From positions 3,690,001-3,754,000 of the forward strand of contig NZ_CP065424.1 in the NCBI RefSeq assembly GCF_017809215.1: a stretch of 64,000 bases of DNA, written 5' to 3'. Shown here piece after piece: positions 9,754 through 18,768 of this stretch (position 1 is the first letter of the stretch; each line of letters starts with the position of its first letter). The DNA is from Heyndrickxia oleronia (lineage in GTDB: Bacteria > Bacillota > Bacilli > Bacillales > Bacillaceae_C). The position numbers were made by a program, and so were the translations under genes. The notes under the pieces were generated by a model. The model worked only from the letters and a program-made list of their open reading frames with translations. It ran no database searches and was not told the DNA's origin.

Positions 9754-10209
9754 TTATTCTTGTTGATCAATATCAATAAAATAATGATCCTTTCGGTAAG
9801 AAACTGCCTCCATTGTAGCGATTAGTTTTTCTTCATGAAAAATCTCAATTCTATAGAATCCGGTACGAAAGTTTCTTCTTACTTCCGTTGCACGTGCGAC
9901 TATCTTGTCTCCAGGTTTTGCCGATTCCATAAACTGAATGGTCGTCGATAGTCCTACCGAAGTTTTTCCATATGCATTACAGGCTACCGAAAATGCATGA
10001 TCGGCCAACGCATACATAATTGCCCCATGAACCGTTCCGTATGCATTTACCATATGGCTTTGCACATCTAGGGTTGCTTCTGCAAATCCTGCCTCAAATT
10101 TTGTTAACTTAATGCCTAAGGATTGAGCATATGGATCATTTTTCACTTGGTTATAAATTTGTTCGTAGTGTTTTTTATAAATTTGATACTCATCAATTTT
10201 CTCTTTCAC
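9754..10209 (-). CDS. PaaI-family hotdog thioesterase
   Basis: 151 aa from a GTG start. Hotdog fold with the conserved helix region MVNAYGTVHGAIMYALADHA, including the NxxGxxHGG-type motif, where Asp/His residues line the acyl-CoA site. Members hydrolyse acyl- or phenylacetyl-CoA thioesters. AAAGGGGTGG sits 6 bases before GTG at 10209; the ATG ten codons earlier has no such site. It follows azlD on the same strand and may share its transcript. Substrate unknown. Confidence 0.8.
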   Translation of the reverse strand: MKEKIDEYQIYKKHYEQIYNQVKNDPYAQSLGIKLTKFEAGFAEATLDVQSHMVNAYGTVHGAIMYALADHAFSVACNAYGKTSVGLSTTIQFMESAKPGDKIVARATEVRRNFRTGFYRIEIFHEEKLIATMEAVSYRKDHYFIDIDQQE

Positions 10210-10242
10210 AAAAATCCACCCCTTTACTAGATTTTGCAATAT

Positions 10243-10575
10243 TTAAAAGACCATTTGCACCAATAACATGTAAATAATCGTTCCTCCAGCTATCGAGAGG
10301 AACATATTTTTCTTCCAAAAATGAAGAATTACAACAGTAATCACTCCTAATAATTCAGGGATACCATGACTTCCAGATAATATTCTTACATCCTTTAAAC
10401 TATAAATGACCAAAAGCCCGAATACCGATGATGGTAGCACTTTGCCCAAGTATTGTATGTACTTCGGTGTGTTTTTTCCCGATGGAAAAACGATGAATGG
10501 AACAAACCTTGTAAGCATTGTACCGAAAACCACCATGGCAACAATAATAATTTGTTGAGTTATATTCATTGTCAT
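10243..10575 (-). CDS. azlD: AzlD-family transporter small subunit
   Basis: 110 aa, with four hydrophobic spans as usual for AzlD. Pairs with AzlC to export branched-chain amino acids (family knowledge). Its ATG overlaps the azlC stop by 4 bases (ATGA), indicating translational coupling. Conserved features include TRFVPFIVF near the N-terminus and [14 protein letters not shown]. Confidence 0.88.
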   Translation of the reverse strand: MTMNITQQIIIVAMVVFGTMLTRFVPFIVFPSGKNTPKYIQYLGKVLPSSVFGLLVIYSLKDVRILSGSHGIPELLGVITVVILHFWKKNMFLSIAGGTIIYMLLVQMVF

Positions 10576-11339
10576 TTAGCTTCAACCTCAACTTTCTCCA
10601 ATGACTTTTTAGACAGAGTCAGTAGCCCCAAAATTGCTATCATGGCAGGGATAATGAAATTGTTTCCACCAAAAACAATTAGACAGACAATTGAAGCTCC
10701 TAAACCTACAAGTGAACTTATATGTTTTTCTTCCTTCATCCATTGTTCAATAAAGATAACGACAAAAAGTGCAGTCATGACAAATTCAAGTCCATCCGTA
10801 TTGAACTTAATAAAAGATCCAAAAATACCACCTAAGGTTGCACCTAATACCCAATAAAATTGATTGAATAGTGTGACAAAAAACATAACCCAGTTTTTAT
10901 CTACATCCTTTGGTACATTAATTGTACTATTGATTGCAAAAGATTCGTCGCAGAGCCCAAATATCATATACCACTTTTTCTTTCCCGCTCCCCCATATTT
11001 ATCTAGCATTGATATGCCGTAAAACAAATGTCGTGCATTAACCATTAATGTTAGTAGTAATGCATTTATCGGATTGAAAGACATAAGCAATAAATTTGCT
11101 GCCACAAATTCCATTGAACCTGCAAATATTAACAAACTCATCAAAATCGGGTAAATCGCAGTAAAGCCCAATGAATTCATAAAGATTCCATAAGCAGCCC
11201 CCAAAAAGACAAATCCTGCAAAAATCGGGAGTGTATATGGGAAAGCCGTTCGAAAGGCAATCCATATTTGATTTCTATTTTTTATTTGCTTGGATATCCT
11301 AACCGGATTTACATCTAAAGATTCTTTGTTTGCATTCAA
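10572..11339 (-). CDS. azlC: AzlC-family branched-chain amino acid exporter
   Basis: 255 aa, about the family length, with about 7-8 hydrophobic spans. The AzlC signature is visible as [20 protein letters not shown] and [12 protein letters not shown]. Works with the small AzlD subunit encoded immediately downstream. AGGAGG lies 11 bases from the ATG. The Lrp-type regulator gene is 12 bases upstream, so the three genes form an azlBCD operon. Confidence 0.9.
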   Translation of the reverse strand: MNANKESLDVNPVRISKQIKNRNQIWIAFRTAFPYTLPIFAGFVFLGAAYGIFMNSLGFTAIYPILMSLLIFAGSMEFVAANLLLMSFNPINALLLTLMVNARHLFYGISMLDKYGGAGKKKWYMIFGLCDESFAINSTINVPKDVDKNWVMFFVTLFNQFYWVLGATLGGIFGSFIKFNTDGLEFVMTALFVVIFIEQWMKEEKHISSLVGLGASIVCLIVFGGNNFIIPAMIAILGLLTLSKKSLEKVEVEAK

Positions 11340-11351
11340 AGTAGTTACCTC

Positions 11352-11825
11352 CTAAACTTCATCAATTGGCACACTGACCGTCCTTTTTTCTGTACTCATT
11401 ACCATGCTTGTGTCAACTCCATTAATTGCAGGATTCTCCATTAATGAATCAATGATAAAATTCCGGTAACTCTCCATATCCTTTGCTACTATCTTAAGCA
11501 TAAAGTCATGGCTTCCTGTTAGTGTGTAACACTCTTGAACCTGCGGATATTTGTTTATATCCTCTATAAATGAATGAATTGTTTCCCTATTTAAAGGTGA
11601 TAAATTAATGAGAGCTAATGCTGTGACTTCAATTCCTAGTTTTTTCTCATCGACAATCGTCGTAAACTTTTGAATAATACCCGCTTCCACCAAGTTTTTT
11701 GTTCTTGAAAGGCAAGCAGATGGTGAAAGTCCAATTTTCTTTGATAAATTTAGATTGGATATCGATGCATCTTCCTGCAATTCCCTTAATATTGCCTTAT
11801 CGTAATCGTCCAGAATAAACGCCAT
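11352..11825 (-). CDS. azlB: Lrp/AsnC-family regulator, AzlB-like
   Basis: 157 aa. The N-terminal winged HTH (about 5-60; LDDYDKAILRELQEDA, then LSPSACLSRTKNL) is followed by a RAM/AsnC ligand domain (65-145). In B. subtilis, AzlB represses the azl operon, and the same arrangement here supports autoregulation in response to an amino acid. The start is taken at 11825, where GAGGGG precedes ATG by 8 bases, rather than an ATG five codons earlier. Confidence 0.85.
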   Translation of the reverse strand: MAFILDDYDKAILRELQEDASISNLNLSKKIGLSPSACLSRTKNLVEAGIIQKFTTIVDEKKLGIEVTALALINLSPLNRETIHSFIEDINKYPQVQECYTLTGSHDFMLKIVAKDMESYRNFIIDSLMENPAINGVDTSMVMSTEKRTVSVPIDEV

Positions 11826-12255
11826 TTCGCAACCCCTCAATATTATTTAGTAAATATTATTTTGTATGTTTCATATATTAACGAATTATCCATTGTTTAT
11901 CAATAAATAATTAAACATAAATTTACGAAAAATAATCAAAACAAGAATAAAATTTATTTAAATTCAATTCAAAATTTATGCAATTGCTGGTAAAAATTAA
12001 TCATCTATATCAAAAGGACAGTACCCGTTTTCATTTGGGCCCTGTCCCTTTTGTGGAAATTTACAAATCTTATCTACTTCAAATTTCACCTATTTTTCGA
12101 ATGGAAATTTTTTGAATTAAAAAGATATACAAAATAACATCTTTGATATTCCAGCGAATAAAGCTGATGAAAACTTTATATTAATGAACTTATCACTTGG
12201 TTGTCGTCCAACACATATTTATTGGTATCTTTAGCGAAGCATCGCCCTGGTATGA
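11826..12255. other. Intergenic region upstream of azlB
   Basis: Very AT-rich (11841-12000), probably holding the azlB promoter. A hairpin at 12012-12052 is the only structure seen. No gene is supported. Confidence 0.5.
12012..12052. terminator. Bidirectional terminator-like hairpin
   Basis: AAAAGGACAG...CCC paired with GGG...CTGTCC-CTTTT, about 12 bp with small mismatches and A/T runs on both sides. It lies about 200 bases downstream of the small membrane gene at 12256. Confidence 0.5.
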
Positions 12256-12399
12256 TTACTGAAATAAACCAAATAGCCAAGCTATCATATACATTGGAAC
12301 AGCGACAATGATCATCCCTGCAAGTAAATAGCTAATCGACCTTAAAATAAATTTAAAAATATCAAATAAAGCACCTGCTAAATCATCAACAAATCTCAA
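12256..12399 (-). CDS. Small membrane protein (47 aa, TTG start)
   Basis: Opens at TTG with GGGGAGGG 10 bases upstream and ends with TAA at 12256. The protein begins MRFVDDLAGALFDIFKF and has a hydrophobic span of about 22 residues (SISYLLAGMIIVAVPMYMIA), then WLFGLFQ. An amphipathic N-terminus plus one helix would fit a small membrane-associated peptide. No family is recognised. It was missed by length cut-offs. Confidence 0.5.
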   Translation of the reverse strand: MRFVDDLAGALFDIFKFILRSISYLLAGMIIVAVPMYMIAWLFGLFQ

Positions 12400-12518
12400 T
12401 TATAAAAAACCCTCCCCAATTTGTAATTTGGTAATTCCATCTTAACAGAATTCCCCTTTTTAGGAATAAATTATATAGAGCAGATTTATACGATATGCTT
12501 ACACCACTATTCTCGCAA

Positions 12519-12588
12519 TGTTAGTGGAACAAAAAAAGATCGCCACCGCGACCATATCTTTTTTTACTCTTGCCCGTGTTACTTTAAG
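12519..12588 (+). repeat. Array repeat, copy 1
   Basis: TTAGT-type core at 12521 followed by an A-run, a perfect 10-bp hairpin (AAAAAAAGAT/ATCTTTTTTT) enclosing CGCC..GCGA, then a TTGCCCGTGTTACTTTAA core. It closely matches the copy at 46510-46597. Confidence 0.6.
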
Positions 12589-12627
12589 TGATACATATTA
12601 GACTATGTAATTTTTACGGCTATTATA

Positions 12628-12780
12628 TTAACTGACAAACTCTTGAGATATTCTTTTCCCATCCTTTAACTGTTCAGTAAATTGTCCGTCTGTATATTCA
12701 TTTATTACATTCTTCCAAAATAATTGCGCTGGTACATTTTTTGAAATTTGAAAAACCTCCCAATTGGATTATCCTTCTTC
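12628..12780 (-). pseudogene. C-terminal remnant of a GNAT acetyltransferase
   Basis: On the minus strand, about 40 codons ending at 12628 read NVPAQLFWKNVINEYTDGQF and then EFVS-stop. This is the typical C-terminus of single-domain GNAT acetyltransferases (PAxxFWxxxIxxYT). The upstream part continues in another frame (VKKDNPIGRFFKF), so the gene is truncated and frameshifted. The family assignment is moderate. Confidence 0.45.
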
Positions 12781-12935
12781 ACTACCCTGAACGTTGAACA
12801 CAAGATTCCCAGGAATTAGTTTTTAAATGAAGAATATATTTATTACTAGTTTTTCCAACCATGATTGCAGGAAAAGAATATGTAAACGCGAATATATGAT
12901 AAAAAGACTTGATTTAGAAAGGGAGTATAGCACGC

Positions 12936-14126
12936 ATGGATACTAAATCGCTTGACTTGTTTTCGCAGGAGTTTCACCAAAATCCTTATGATTATTACAA
13001 TAAAATCCGACCACACCAACCATTTGCAAAAGTGAAGATGTTTAACGAAGGACATCATTATTCATGGATGGCTTTTACGTATGAAGCAGCGGTAGCCGTG
13101 TTAAAAGATCCGAGGTTTATAAAAGATATGCGGACAGTCTTCCCTGATGAAGTGACAGACGAAAATCTGCCTCCAATAACTCAAAGCATGCTTTTTGTTG
13201 ATCCACCTGACCATCGCCGCCTACGCAGCCTTGTACAAAGTGGCTTTACGCCCAAAAGGATTGAGATGTTAAGAGGGCGCATTGAGGATATTGCAAGAGA
13301 ACAAGCATGGCTCATGAGAAACAAAGAAACGGTTGACTTTATAGAAGAATATGCGTTTCCGATTCCAATTAGAGTCATCTGTGAATTGCTTGGCATCCCA
13401 TCTGAAGATCGTCTTGATTTCCAGCGCTGGTCCAATGTAATAGTGGAGATTAGTGATAGTCCTAGATACGATGAGGCTATGGTGGAATTTATGGCTTATC
13501 TGGAGAAAATGATTGAAAAAAAGCGTGAATCTCCTAAGGAGGATTTGCTGTCTGATTTAATTCAAGCAGAGGAAGGAGGAGATCGTTTAACTGTAAGCGA
13601 ATTGTATGGTGTCGTTATGCTTCTAATTGTGGCAGGACATGAAACGACTGTGAATCTAATTGCCAATGGTTTACTGGCGCTGCTTACACACCAAGACCAG
13701 CTTGCAATGCTAAAAGAAGACCATTCCCTTGTAGCACAAGCCATTGAAGAATTGCTACGATTTAATGGTCCAGTTGAGTTCAGTACAGACCGTTGGGCGA
13801 AGGAGTCCTTTACCTTTATGGGACAGCAAGTTGAGAAAGGGGACCATGTCATTGTGTCTCTTGCGTCAGCGGATCATGATCCAGCGACGTTTTCTGATCC
13901 CAGTACCCTCGACATTACAAGGGAAAAAAGTCCGCATCTTGCGTTTGGAAAAGGCATCCACTATTGTCTAGGTGCCCCTCTTGCCCGGCTTGAAGGCGAA
14001 ATTGCCCTACGCGTTTTGCTGGAAGAATACCCAAATCTTAGCCTTGCAGCTGAACTGAATGAACTTGAATGGCGACAAAGCCTTGTTATTCGTGGATTGA
14101 AACAGTTGCCTATCAAGCTTCTTTAA
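12936..14126 (+). CDS. Cytochrome P450 (CYP107-like, soluble)
   Basis: 396 aa, a typical bacterial class I P450. It has the oxygen-binding I-helix AGHETT near 240, ExxR as EELLR near 279, and the heme loop FGKGIHYCLGAPLAR near 342-356 with the Cys thiolate ligand. No membrane anchor. It needs an external ferredoxin or flavodoxin and reductase, and none is encoded nearby. The substrate may be a fatty acid, macrolide or terpenoid. AAAGGGAG precedes ATG by 11 bases. It is one of the few plus-strand genes in the zone. Confidence 0.92.
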   Translation: MDTKSLDLFSQEFHQNPYDYYNKIRPHQPFAKVKMFNEGHHYSWMAFTYEAAVAVLKDPRFIKDMRTVFPDEVTDENLPPITQSMLFVDPPDHRRLRSLVQSGFTPKRIEMLRGRIEDIAREQAWLMRNKETVDFIEEYAFPIPIRVICELLGIPSEDRLDFQRWSNVIVEISDSPRYDEAMVEFMAYLEKMIEKKRESPKEDLLSDLIQAEEGGDRLTVSELYGVVMLLIVAGHETTVNLIANGLLALLTHQDQLAMLKEDHSLVAQAIEELLRFNGPVEFSTDRWAKESFTFMGQQVEKGDHVIVSLASADHDPATFSDPSTLDITREKSPHLAFGKGIHYCLGAPLARLEGEIALRVLLEEYPNLSLAAELNELEWRQSLVIRGLKQLPIKLL

Positions 14127-14286
14127 AGAAACACATCAAGAACAAGCAGCGATTGGAGCCATTTAAATTGACATGTTATCCCTTCTACAAAAGAAGACGA
14201 TTTGTTTTTTGTGATACATCTAAGCAATTAGGGAATATGGAAAATTAATTTTTTTATTGATTATGTTTTTCTTTTATTTAATTTAA

Positions 14287-14327
14287 AACTTCAATGGATT
14301 TTCTATTTAACGGAGAATCCACTGAAG
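14287..14327 (+). terminator. Possible weak terminator after the P450 gene
   Basis: Imperfect stem ACTTCA-ATGGATT paired with AATCC-AC-TGAAGT and an 8-9 base loop. There is no clear T-run, so it may only be an RNA hairpin. Confidence 0.35.
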
Positions 14328-14412
14328 TATTTGGATGTAATAATATAACCACAATATTTTAGTTTACTTTATTTTTTACACCTGTTTAGTGAATAAGGAA
14401 TCTTTGATTTTA

Positions 14413-15114
14413 CTATTCAAATTTGAGTAAATCCGAAATAAATCTATTTATATTTCCTTTTAAGATCGTGCCGTGTCCCGTACATAAATATTCAACATCA
14501 AATTTGTTAATAACCCTTAAACCATCGATAAATAAATTAAAATGATGTTCTCTTTTCATTTCTTCGTTTTGAGACCAATCAGACACAAACTGCTTAAACT
14601 TTTCTCTTTCAAGAGTACCTATATCTACAACTTTATTATCGTTTAAAGATTCTCCAAAAAAGCAAATATGATCTCCACAAAATAGCGTTTTGCTTTTACG
14701 ATGATATAGTAAGACAGAACCTTTTGTATGATGTCCAAGGAGAACACATTCTAAATTGCCTGCAGTTAAACCGTTATCGGGGAGATTCATCTTTAGTTTG
14801 TGTCTAAGATTTTGGGGTACCAAATCTAAATCTTTCCTATGAATAAATCCGTCTACTTCTCCTATGTGTTGAATTCCCCCAATATGGTCCTTATGACCGT
14901 GTGTGGCAATAAAGTGAGTTACATCACTATTAGAAATCCCTTTACTATTTAGTGCAGAGAACAGGAATTGAGAATGTTCTTCTTTTCCTGAGTCAATAAG
15001 CAAAATATCATTGGCATCGAGCAACAAGTAGCAGTTATTATATGAGTCCCAGGATTCATCCCAAACTAAAAAAGCATACACATCTTTCGTTATTTCTTCG
15101 AGATACGTATTCAT
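14413..15114 (-). CDS. Metallo-beta-lactamase-fold hydrolase
   Basis: 233 aa. The metal-binding signature HGHKDHIGG is near residues 90-98. Further ligands fit the His in LLGHHTKGS near 130, the Asp in FCGDHICFFG near 150, and the His in CTGHGT near 217. The family includes glyoxalase II, lactonases and flavodiiron proteins; the substrate is not predictable. GGGGG precedes ATG. It is a single-gene unit bounded by a repeat on its upstream side. Confidence 0.85.
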   Translation of the reverse strand: MNTYLEEITKDVYAFLVWDESWDSYNNCYLLLDANDILLIDSGKEEHSQFLFSALNSKGISNSDVTHFIATHGHKDHIGGIQHIGEVDGFIHRKDLDLVPQNLRHKLKMNLPDNGLTAGNLECVLLGHHTKGSVLLYHRKSKTLFCGDHICFFGESLNDNKVVDIGTLEREKFKQFVSDWSQNEEMKREHHFNLFIDGLRVINKFDVEYLCTGHGTILKGNINRFISDLLKFE

Positions 15115-15159
15115 TTAATTCCCCCAATACTCTACGGTTATTAAGGAATATTCGTTTAA

Positions 15160-15300
15160 TCCTTTGTTAATACCTTCTTCACATAAATTGCCTCTTTAGT
15201 CGAATAAGAAAAAAGAGCTAAAAAAAAGCCCTTCTCACTAGAGTGGGGCTATTTCTTGCTTAACTAAAGCCCACGTTACTGAAATAAGAACTGAGCTTAC
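15160..15300 (+). repeat. Array repeat, copy 2
   Basis: CTTCACATAAA tail, then the core TTGCCTCTTTAGTCGAATAAG at 15188, a hairpin around AAGCCC..GGGGCT (15228-15252), and a second core GCCCACGTTACTGAAATAAG. It lies between 15115 and the membrane gene at 15350. Confidence 0.7.
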
Positions 15301-15349
15301 CAAGCGTGATAAATCTGTTTAATTGTTATTCGGCATGGCTGCGGTTGAT

Positions 15350-15646
15350 TTAATAAACAATTTCTCGTAGGAATGGCATAACAACAACCATGACAAACAA
15401 AGCGATGGCGACGTAAAGGATGGTTCCGGCTATTGGTAGGATCCATTTTTGCTTCTTGTATTGTATCCAGTAATTAACTGCCCACATGACAAGCAGAAAA
15501 CCAAAAAGACAGAATTTAAATATGTCAAAGATGGGGTCTTGGGCTGGGCTAATATTTATCACAGAGAAAAATGCGAGAATACCGATAACTCCCAATAGGA
15601 TTAAATTGACAACATGCACGACAATATTATAAGAATTGTTATTCAT
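15350..15646 (-). CDS. Small membrane protein (98 aa, 3 TM)
   Basis: Three hydrophobic spans (about 10-30, 43-60, 69-93) and a short basic loop WIQYKKQKW. No conserved domain is recognised. GGGGGGAGG precedes the ATG by 5 bases, so it is likely translated. Such proteins are common as lineage-specific genes in Bacillus. Confidence 0.7.
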   Translation of the reverse strand: MNNNSYNIVVHVVNLILLGVIGILAFFSVINISPAQDPIFDIFKFCLFGFLLVMWAVNYWIQYKKQKWILPIAGTILYVAIALFVMVVVMPFLREIVY

Positions 15647-15737
15647 TAAACCTCCCCCCGATCATTTATAGTTCACAATCTCAATTTATTAATCTCATTC
15701 TTGATACGATTGCTTTTCAACAGTAGCAACTTTAATA

Positions 15738-15809
15738 TATTCAATAAGAAGAGTGGGCATCCTTCTTGTTGAAATGCACCCGTTCGTTTAAATACTTACC
15801 TTCACAAAG
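15738..15809 (+). repeat. Array repeat, copy 3
   Basis: TATTCAATAAGAAGAG, an imperfect hairpin, then the core GCACCCGTTCGTTTAAATAC and the CCTTCACAAAG tail. Confidence 0.6.
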
Positions 15810-15820
15810 ATGAACCACAG

Positions 15821-16057
15821 TTAGCCATAGTATTTATGAAACCATCCCACAATTAGAATCATACTCACTATCCCCCATACCGTAGTTCCCACTATCCACC
15901 AAACTATTAATTTGGTCGAACCTTTTGTGCTTTCTATATTATTTTCCATATTTGTTTTTATAAAGGCGAGTTTATTCTCCATATTTTTCTTCATGGAAAC
16001 GAGCACAACAAATCCGAATATGATAAAACCAACAGTCATCCAAAGCATTAATTCCAC
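15821..16057 (-). CDS. Small membrane protein (78 aa, 2 TM)
   Basis: Two hydrophobic spans flank a central Lys/Asn/Glu-rich segment (KKNMENKLAFIKTNMENN) that could form a short coiled coil. A GTG start at 16057 is favoured because AAAAGGGG lies 8 bases upstream; longer versions have no ribosome site. The family is not recognised. Confidence 0.55.
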   Translation of the reverse strand: MELMLWMTVGFIIFGFVVLVSMKKNMENKLAFIKTNMENNIESTKGSTKLIVWWIVGTTVWGIVSMILIVGWFHKYYG

Positions 16058-16597
16058 TTTTAATACCCCTTTTTTGTGAATACTTTCTAACCTGATTATA
16101 ACCACCCATAGCATTAGTTTTTTATTTAACTTTACAATTTTTTATTCAACAATCCTGCCTCTTTAGCTTAATAACTTTAAAAAAGCATTAATCCTCCATA
16201 GATAAACGCCACATTAAGTTTAAGAGCATTCTTTCACTCACTTTTAATGTTATTATATTTTAACTGTAAAATATTTTTAAACGTTTACAGAAAGCATTTA
16301 GAATTGCAACAATTATAAACAAAAAGCATAAATTTATTAGACGGTAAATCCAATGTACCCCATCAAATACGTCTAGATTTCCATATATTACAATAGCAAC
16401 AATAATAAAATAAATCAGAGTGCTTTTTTATAATATCCTCCTTTCCGATGATTTGTGGATCTCTTTAGTCCTTATTTAAATTAGTTAGTTCCATATTATC
16501 AATATTCAGCTAAGTTTCAAGGCATTAAAAATAGGACTATTTTATTAAAACAAAGGAGTTTTCCTTTATTTTTAGAAGTAGTTATTAAGTCAGTTAA
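16058..16597. other. Intergenic region with repeat remnant
   Basis: Contains a repeat core at 16141-16185 (CTGCCTCTTTAGCTTAATAA) and a second, weaker CGCCACATTAAGTTTAAGAG. Otherwise AT-rich with no supported gene. Confidence 0.5.
16141..16185 (+). repeat. Array repeat, copy 4 (degenerate)
   Basis: TTCAACAATCCTGCCTCTTTAGC-type core followed by an A-rich tail. Confidence 0.5.
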
Positions 16598-16868
16598 AAG
16601 AGGTTGAGATTAAGGAATGTTGAACGAACAATCAAGGTAATAGCAGAATTAACAGAGTTTATTCGTTTAACAGAGAAATATATTGATGACACCTTTGAGA
16701 AGATGATTATCAAAGAATATGCTTAAACAGTAAGTGAAAAAAACAGCTTAGAAGATGAATCAATTAGGTTATGAAATTGGACCAAGTGATGTAACTGTTA
16801 TACTTAGAAAAAGATTTAAGGATGATGAACTACATAGTGTTGTCCGTAAGTTTTATAAAAAAAATTAA
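16598..16868 (+). pseudogene. Frameshifted small hypothetical gene
   Basis: Two adjacent frames look like one broken protein. The first reads VERTIKVIAELTEFIRLTEK and ends KEYA-stop. After a frame change the second reads MNQLGYEIGPSDVTVILRKR and ends FYKKN-stop at about 16868. The helical, charged composition is protein-like, but no family can be named. Confidence 0.4.
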
Positions 16869-16903
16869 GGAAGTGATTATTTTAATTCGAAGGAGAAATT
16901 GAT

Positions 16904-17260
16904 ATGAGACAACTGTGTATAATTTGTGTATTATTGTTATCACCATTCATAGGTTTGACAGGGTGTATTAGCGAAGCAAAAAGAGATCGCATGGTATCAG
17001 ACGAAAAAGGGAAATATAATCTTTATATAGTTGGCGATGATATAATCGACAATAAATTAGAAAAAGAAACAGATATTAATAACATCTTTAGAATGATTAT
17101 AGAATCAGATTATAAAAATTCAAAAAATAATACACCATACTTGAAAATCACTGAAAATAAACCTAATTATTTTGTATTTGATAGTAAGGATTTAGTTTAT
17201 CAAACTACTTCTTATAAAAATTTAGTAAAATATTTAAAAGAGCATCCAAATGCTAAATAA
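16904..17260 (+). CDS. Small putative lipoprotein
   Basis: 118 aa. The N-terminal hydrophobic signal (2-19) ends in a lipobox LTGC, so it is predicted to be processed by Lsp and anchored on the outer face of the membrane by Cys20. The rest is charged and hydrophilic with no recognised domain. AAGGAG lies 8 bases before ATG. A hairpin (GCCCTTCTC/GAGAAGGC) follows the stop and belongs to the next repeat. Confidence 0.7.
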   Translation: MRQLCIICVLLLSPFIGLTGCISEAKRDRMVSDEKGKYNLYIVGDDIIDNKLEKETDINNIFRMIIESDYKNSKNNTPYLKITENKPNYFVFDSKDLVYQTTSYKNLVKYLKEHPNAK

Positions 17261-17276
17261 CATCATTAGAATTGCT

Positions 17277-17348
17277 TGAATTATTGCCCTTCTCAATCGA
17301 GAAGGCTTTTTCTATTAAACTAAAGCCCCCGTTAGTTTAATAAAAAGG
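17277..17348 (+). repeat. Array repeat, copy 5
   Basis: Hairpin CCTTCTC..GAGAAGG with a T-run, then AAACTAAAG and the core GCCCCCGTTAGTTTAATAA. Confidence 0.7.
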
Positions 17349-17384
17349 TTAATCTTTATATTTATTAGTATCCCCTTAAATTCT

Positions 17385-17840
17385 CTAAAAACTTCTTTCT
17401 TGATAAGGTGTGCCTTTCCCAAGCTCACAGTACTGCTTCAAGCTCAGCAAAAACATTGCCCAGTTGTAATTGCAATACTTGTAACATGACGTAATTTCTT
17501 TCCACTGGTCATGGCTAAAATCAACCTTTGTGATGCCGTTAGATTCAGTTAATTCAAAAGTGATTGTAGTCCCGATCCATTCTGGTTCGGAATCAGCGTA
17601 AACGCATTCCCAGCTGACTCGCTTGTCTGCAACAAGCTCAATGACTTTCATTTTGGCTGTATCATTAGGACCAAAGCGAAACTCATTCACCTTTCCAACG
17701 ACTGCTTCCACATTCAAATCCTTTGTCCATACTTCAGACAAGCCTTCCTTCGTTGTTAATGCTAGGTATACCAGATGGGCTGGTTTGTTTATTTTTTGCA
17801 ATTGTGCAATACTTACCATGCGATCCAACTCCTCTTTCAT
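17385..17840 (-). CDS. SRPBCC/AHSA1-domain protein
   Basis: 151 aa. START/AHA1-like fold, indicated by PAHLVYLALTTKEGLSEVWT at 20-39, the central VGKVNEFRFG, and the C-terminal NWAMFLLSLKQYCELGKG. These small proteins bind hydrophobic ligands or act as stress co-chaperones. AAAGGA precedes ATG. It is a stand-alone gene between repeat copies. Confidence 0.8.
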   Translation of the reverse strand: MKEELDRMVSIAQLQKINKPAHLVYLALTTKEGLSEVWTKDLNVEAVVGKVNEFRFGPNDTAKMKVIELVADKRVSWECVYADSEPEWIGTTITFELTESNGITKVDFSHDQWKEITSCYKYCNYNWAMFLLSLKQYCELGKGTPYQERSF

Positions 17841-18311
17841 GGTAAAATCCTTTCAAAATAACTAAAACTATACATTAGGTGGAATTGTAACATATTTTAA
17901 GAGGCATAATTTATTCAGTATTGCTTTTAAGGCGATTCCATTAATCCACCTATGAGTGCTTAATCGATAATATACTGAAGTTACATCCTTCAAGTATATC
18001 AAGATTTTGTTCGAGATTTTTCTTATAGTACGTTTCTATATTCACTTCGCAGTTTTAAATCTCCTATTTCGGTTACTCAATTATATTGCCCCATTGTTGA
18101 ATACAGGTTAAACATCGAGCTTCAACTAACTTGCCCCGTTTGTTTAAATACATTCCTTCAAAAGCTTGTCTTTTATATTTCATTTAATACAGGAATACTA
18201 CTCCTTTACTAAAGCAAAAAAGGGTATTAGTTCTTCATCAATTAATATTCCCACTTTTTAAGTAGAAAGGATGCAAAAAATGCATCCTATAAAAATATTT
18301 AATTTTTTATA
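17841..18311. other. Intergenic region with repeat copies
   Basis: No gene is supported. It holds the repeat at 18081-18161 and a degenerate relative near 18190-18230. Confidence 0.5.
18081..18161 (+). repeat. Array repeat, copy 6
   Basis: Two cores in tandem: TTGCCCCATTGTTGAATAC, then CAACTAACTTGCCCCGTTTG followed by TTTAAATACATTCCTTC. Confidence 0.7.
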
Positions 18312-18686
18312 TTAACCAGTACAAATCATTATTATATTTCTATCAGGATCACTAATAGTAAAATAAGAGAAATCATCAAAATTTACAATTTCCGATTCAA
18401 TTTTATATCCCAAACTATTTACGTAATTATACGCTACGTAGATTTGATCTGTGTGAAAATTAAATAACGGATATTCGCAATTTTTCGTTCTTTTTATTTT
18501 CTCTTCTGGTCCTGCATCCAAGGTTAATCCAGTGTAATCGCTAATTTTAATATTATATACTGGCCTTCTAATTTCTGCGGTATCGTATTCTTGACCTAGT
18601 AATTGTGAATACCAAATTACTGATCTCTTTAGATTACTTACATGGACAAAAATAGTATTGATTTGGTTTTTAATTGGACTGTTCAT
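18312..18686 (-). CDS. VOC-family (glyoxalase/bleomycin-resistance fold) protein
   Basis: 124 aa, one full beta-alpha-beta-beta-beta pair. Opens INTIFVHVSNLKRSVIWYSQ and closes FTISDPDRNIIMICTG, the usual ends of VOC domains. The family includes metal-dependent dioxygenases and antibiotic-binding proteins, so the role is open. The start at 18686 has AGAGGAG 8 bases upstream. Confidence 0.8.
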   Translation of the reverse strand: MNSPIKNQINTIFVHVSNLKRSVIWYSQLLGQEYDTAEIRRPVYNIKISDYTGLTLDAGPEEKIKRTKNCEYPLFNFHTDQIYVAYNYVNSLGYKIESEIVNFDDFSYFTISDPDRNIIMICTG

Positions 18687-18768
18687 TCTTTTCACTCCTC
18701 TAATAATTTGAATCATATAGTGATTCATTTATATAACGGAGAAAGAAGAAAAAACCTTACATTAATGT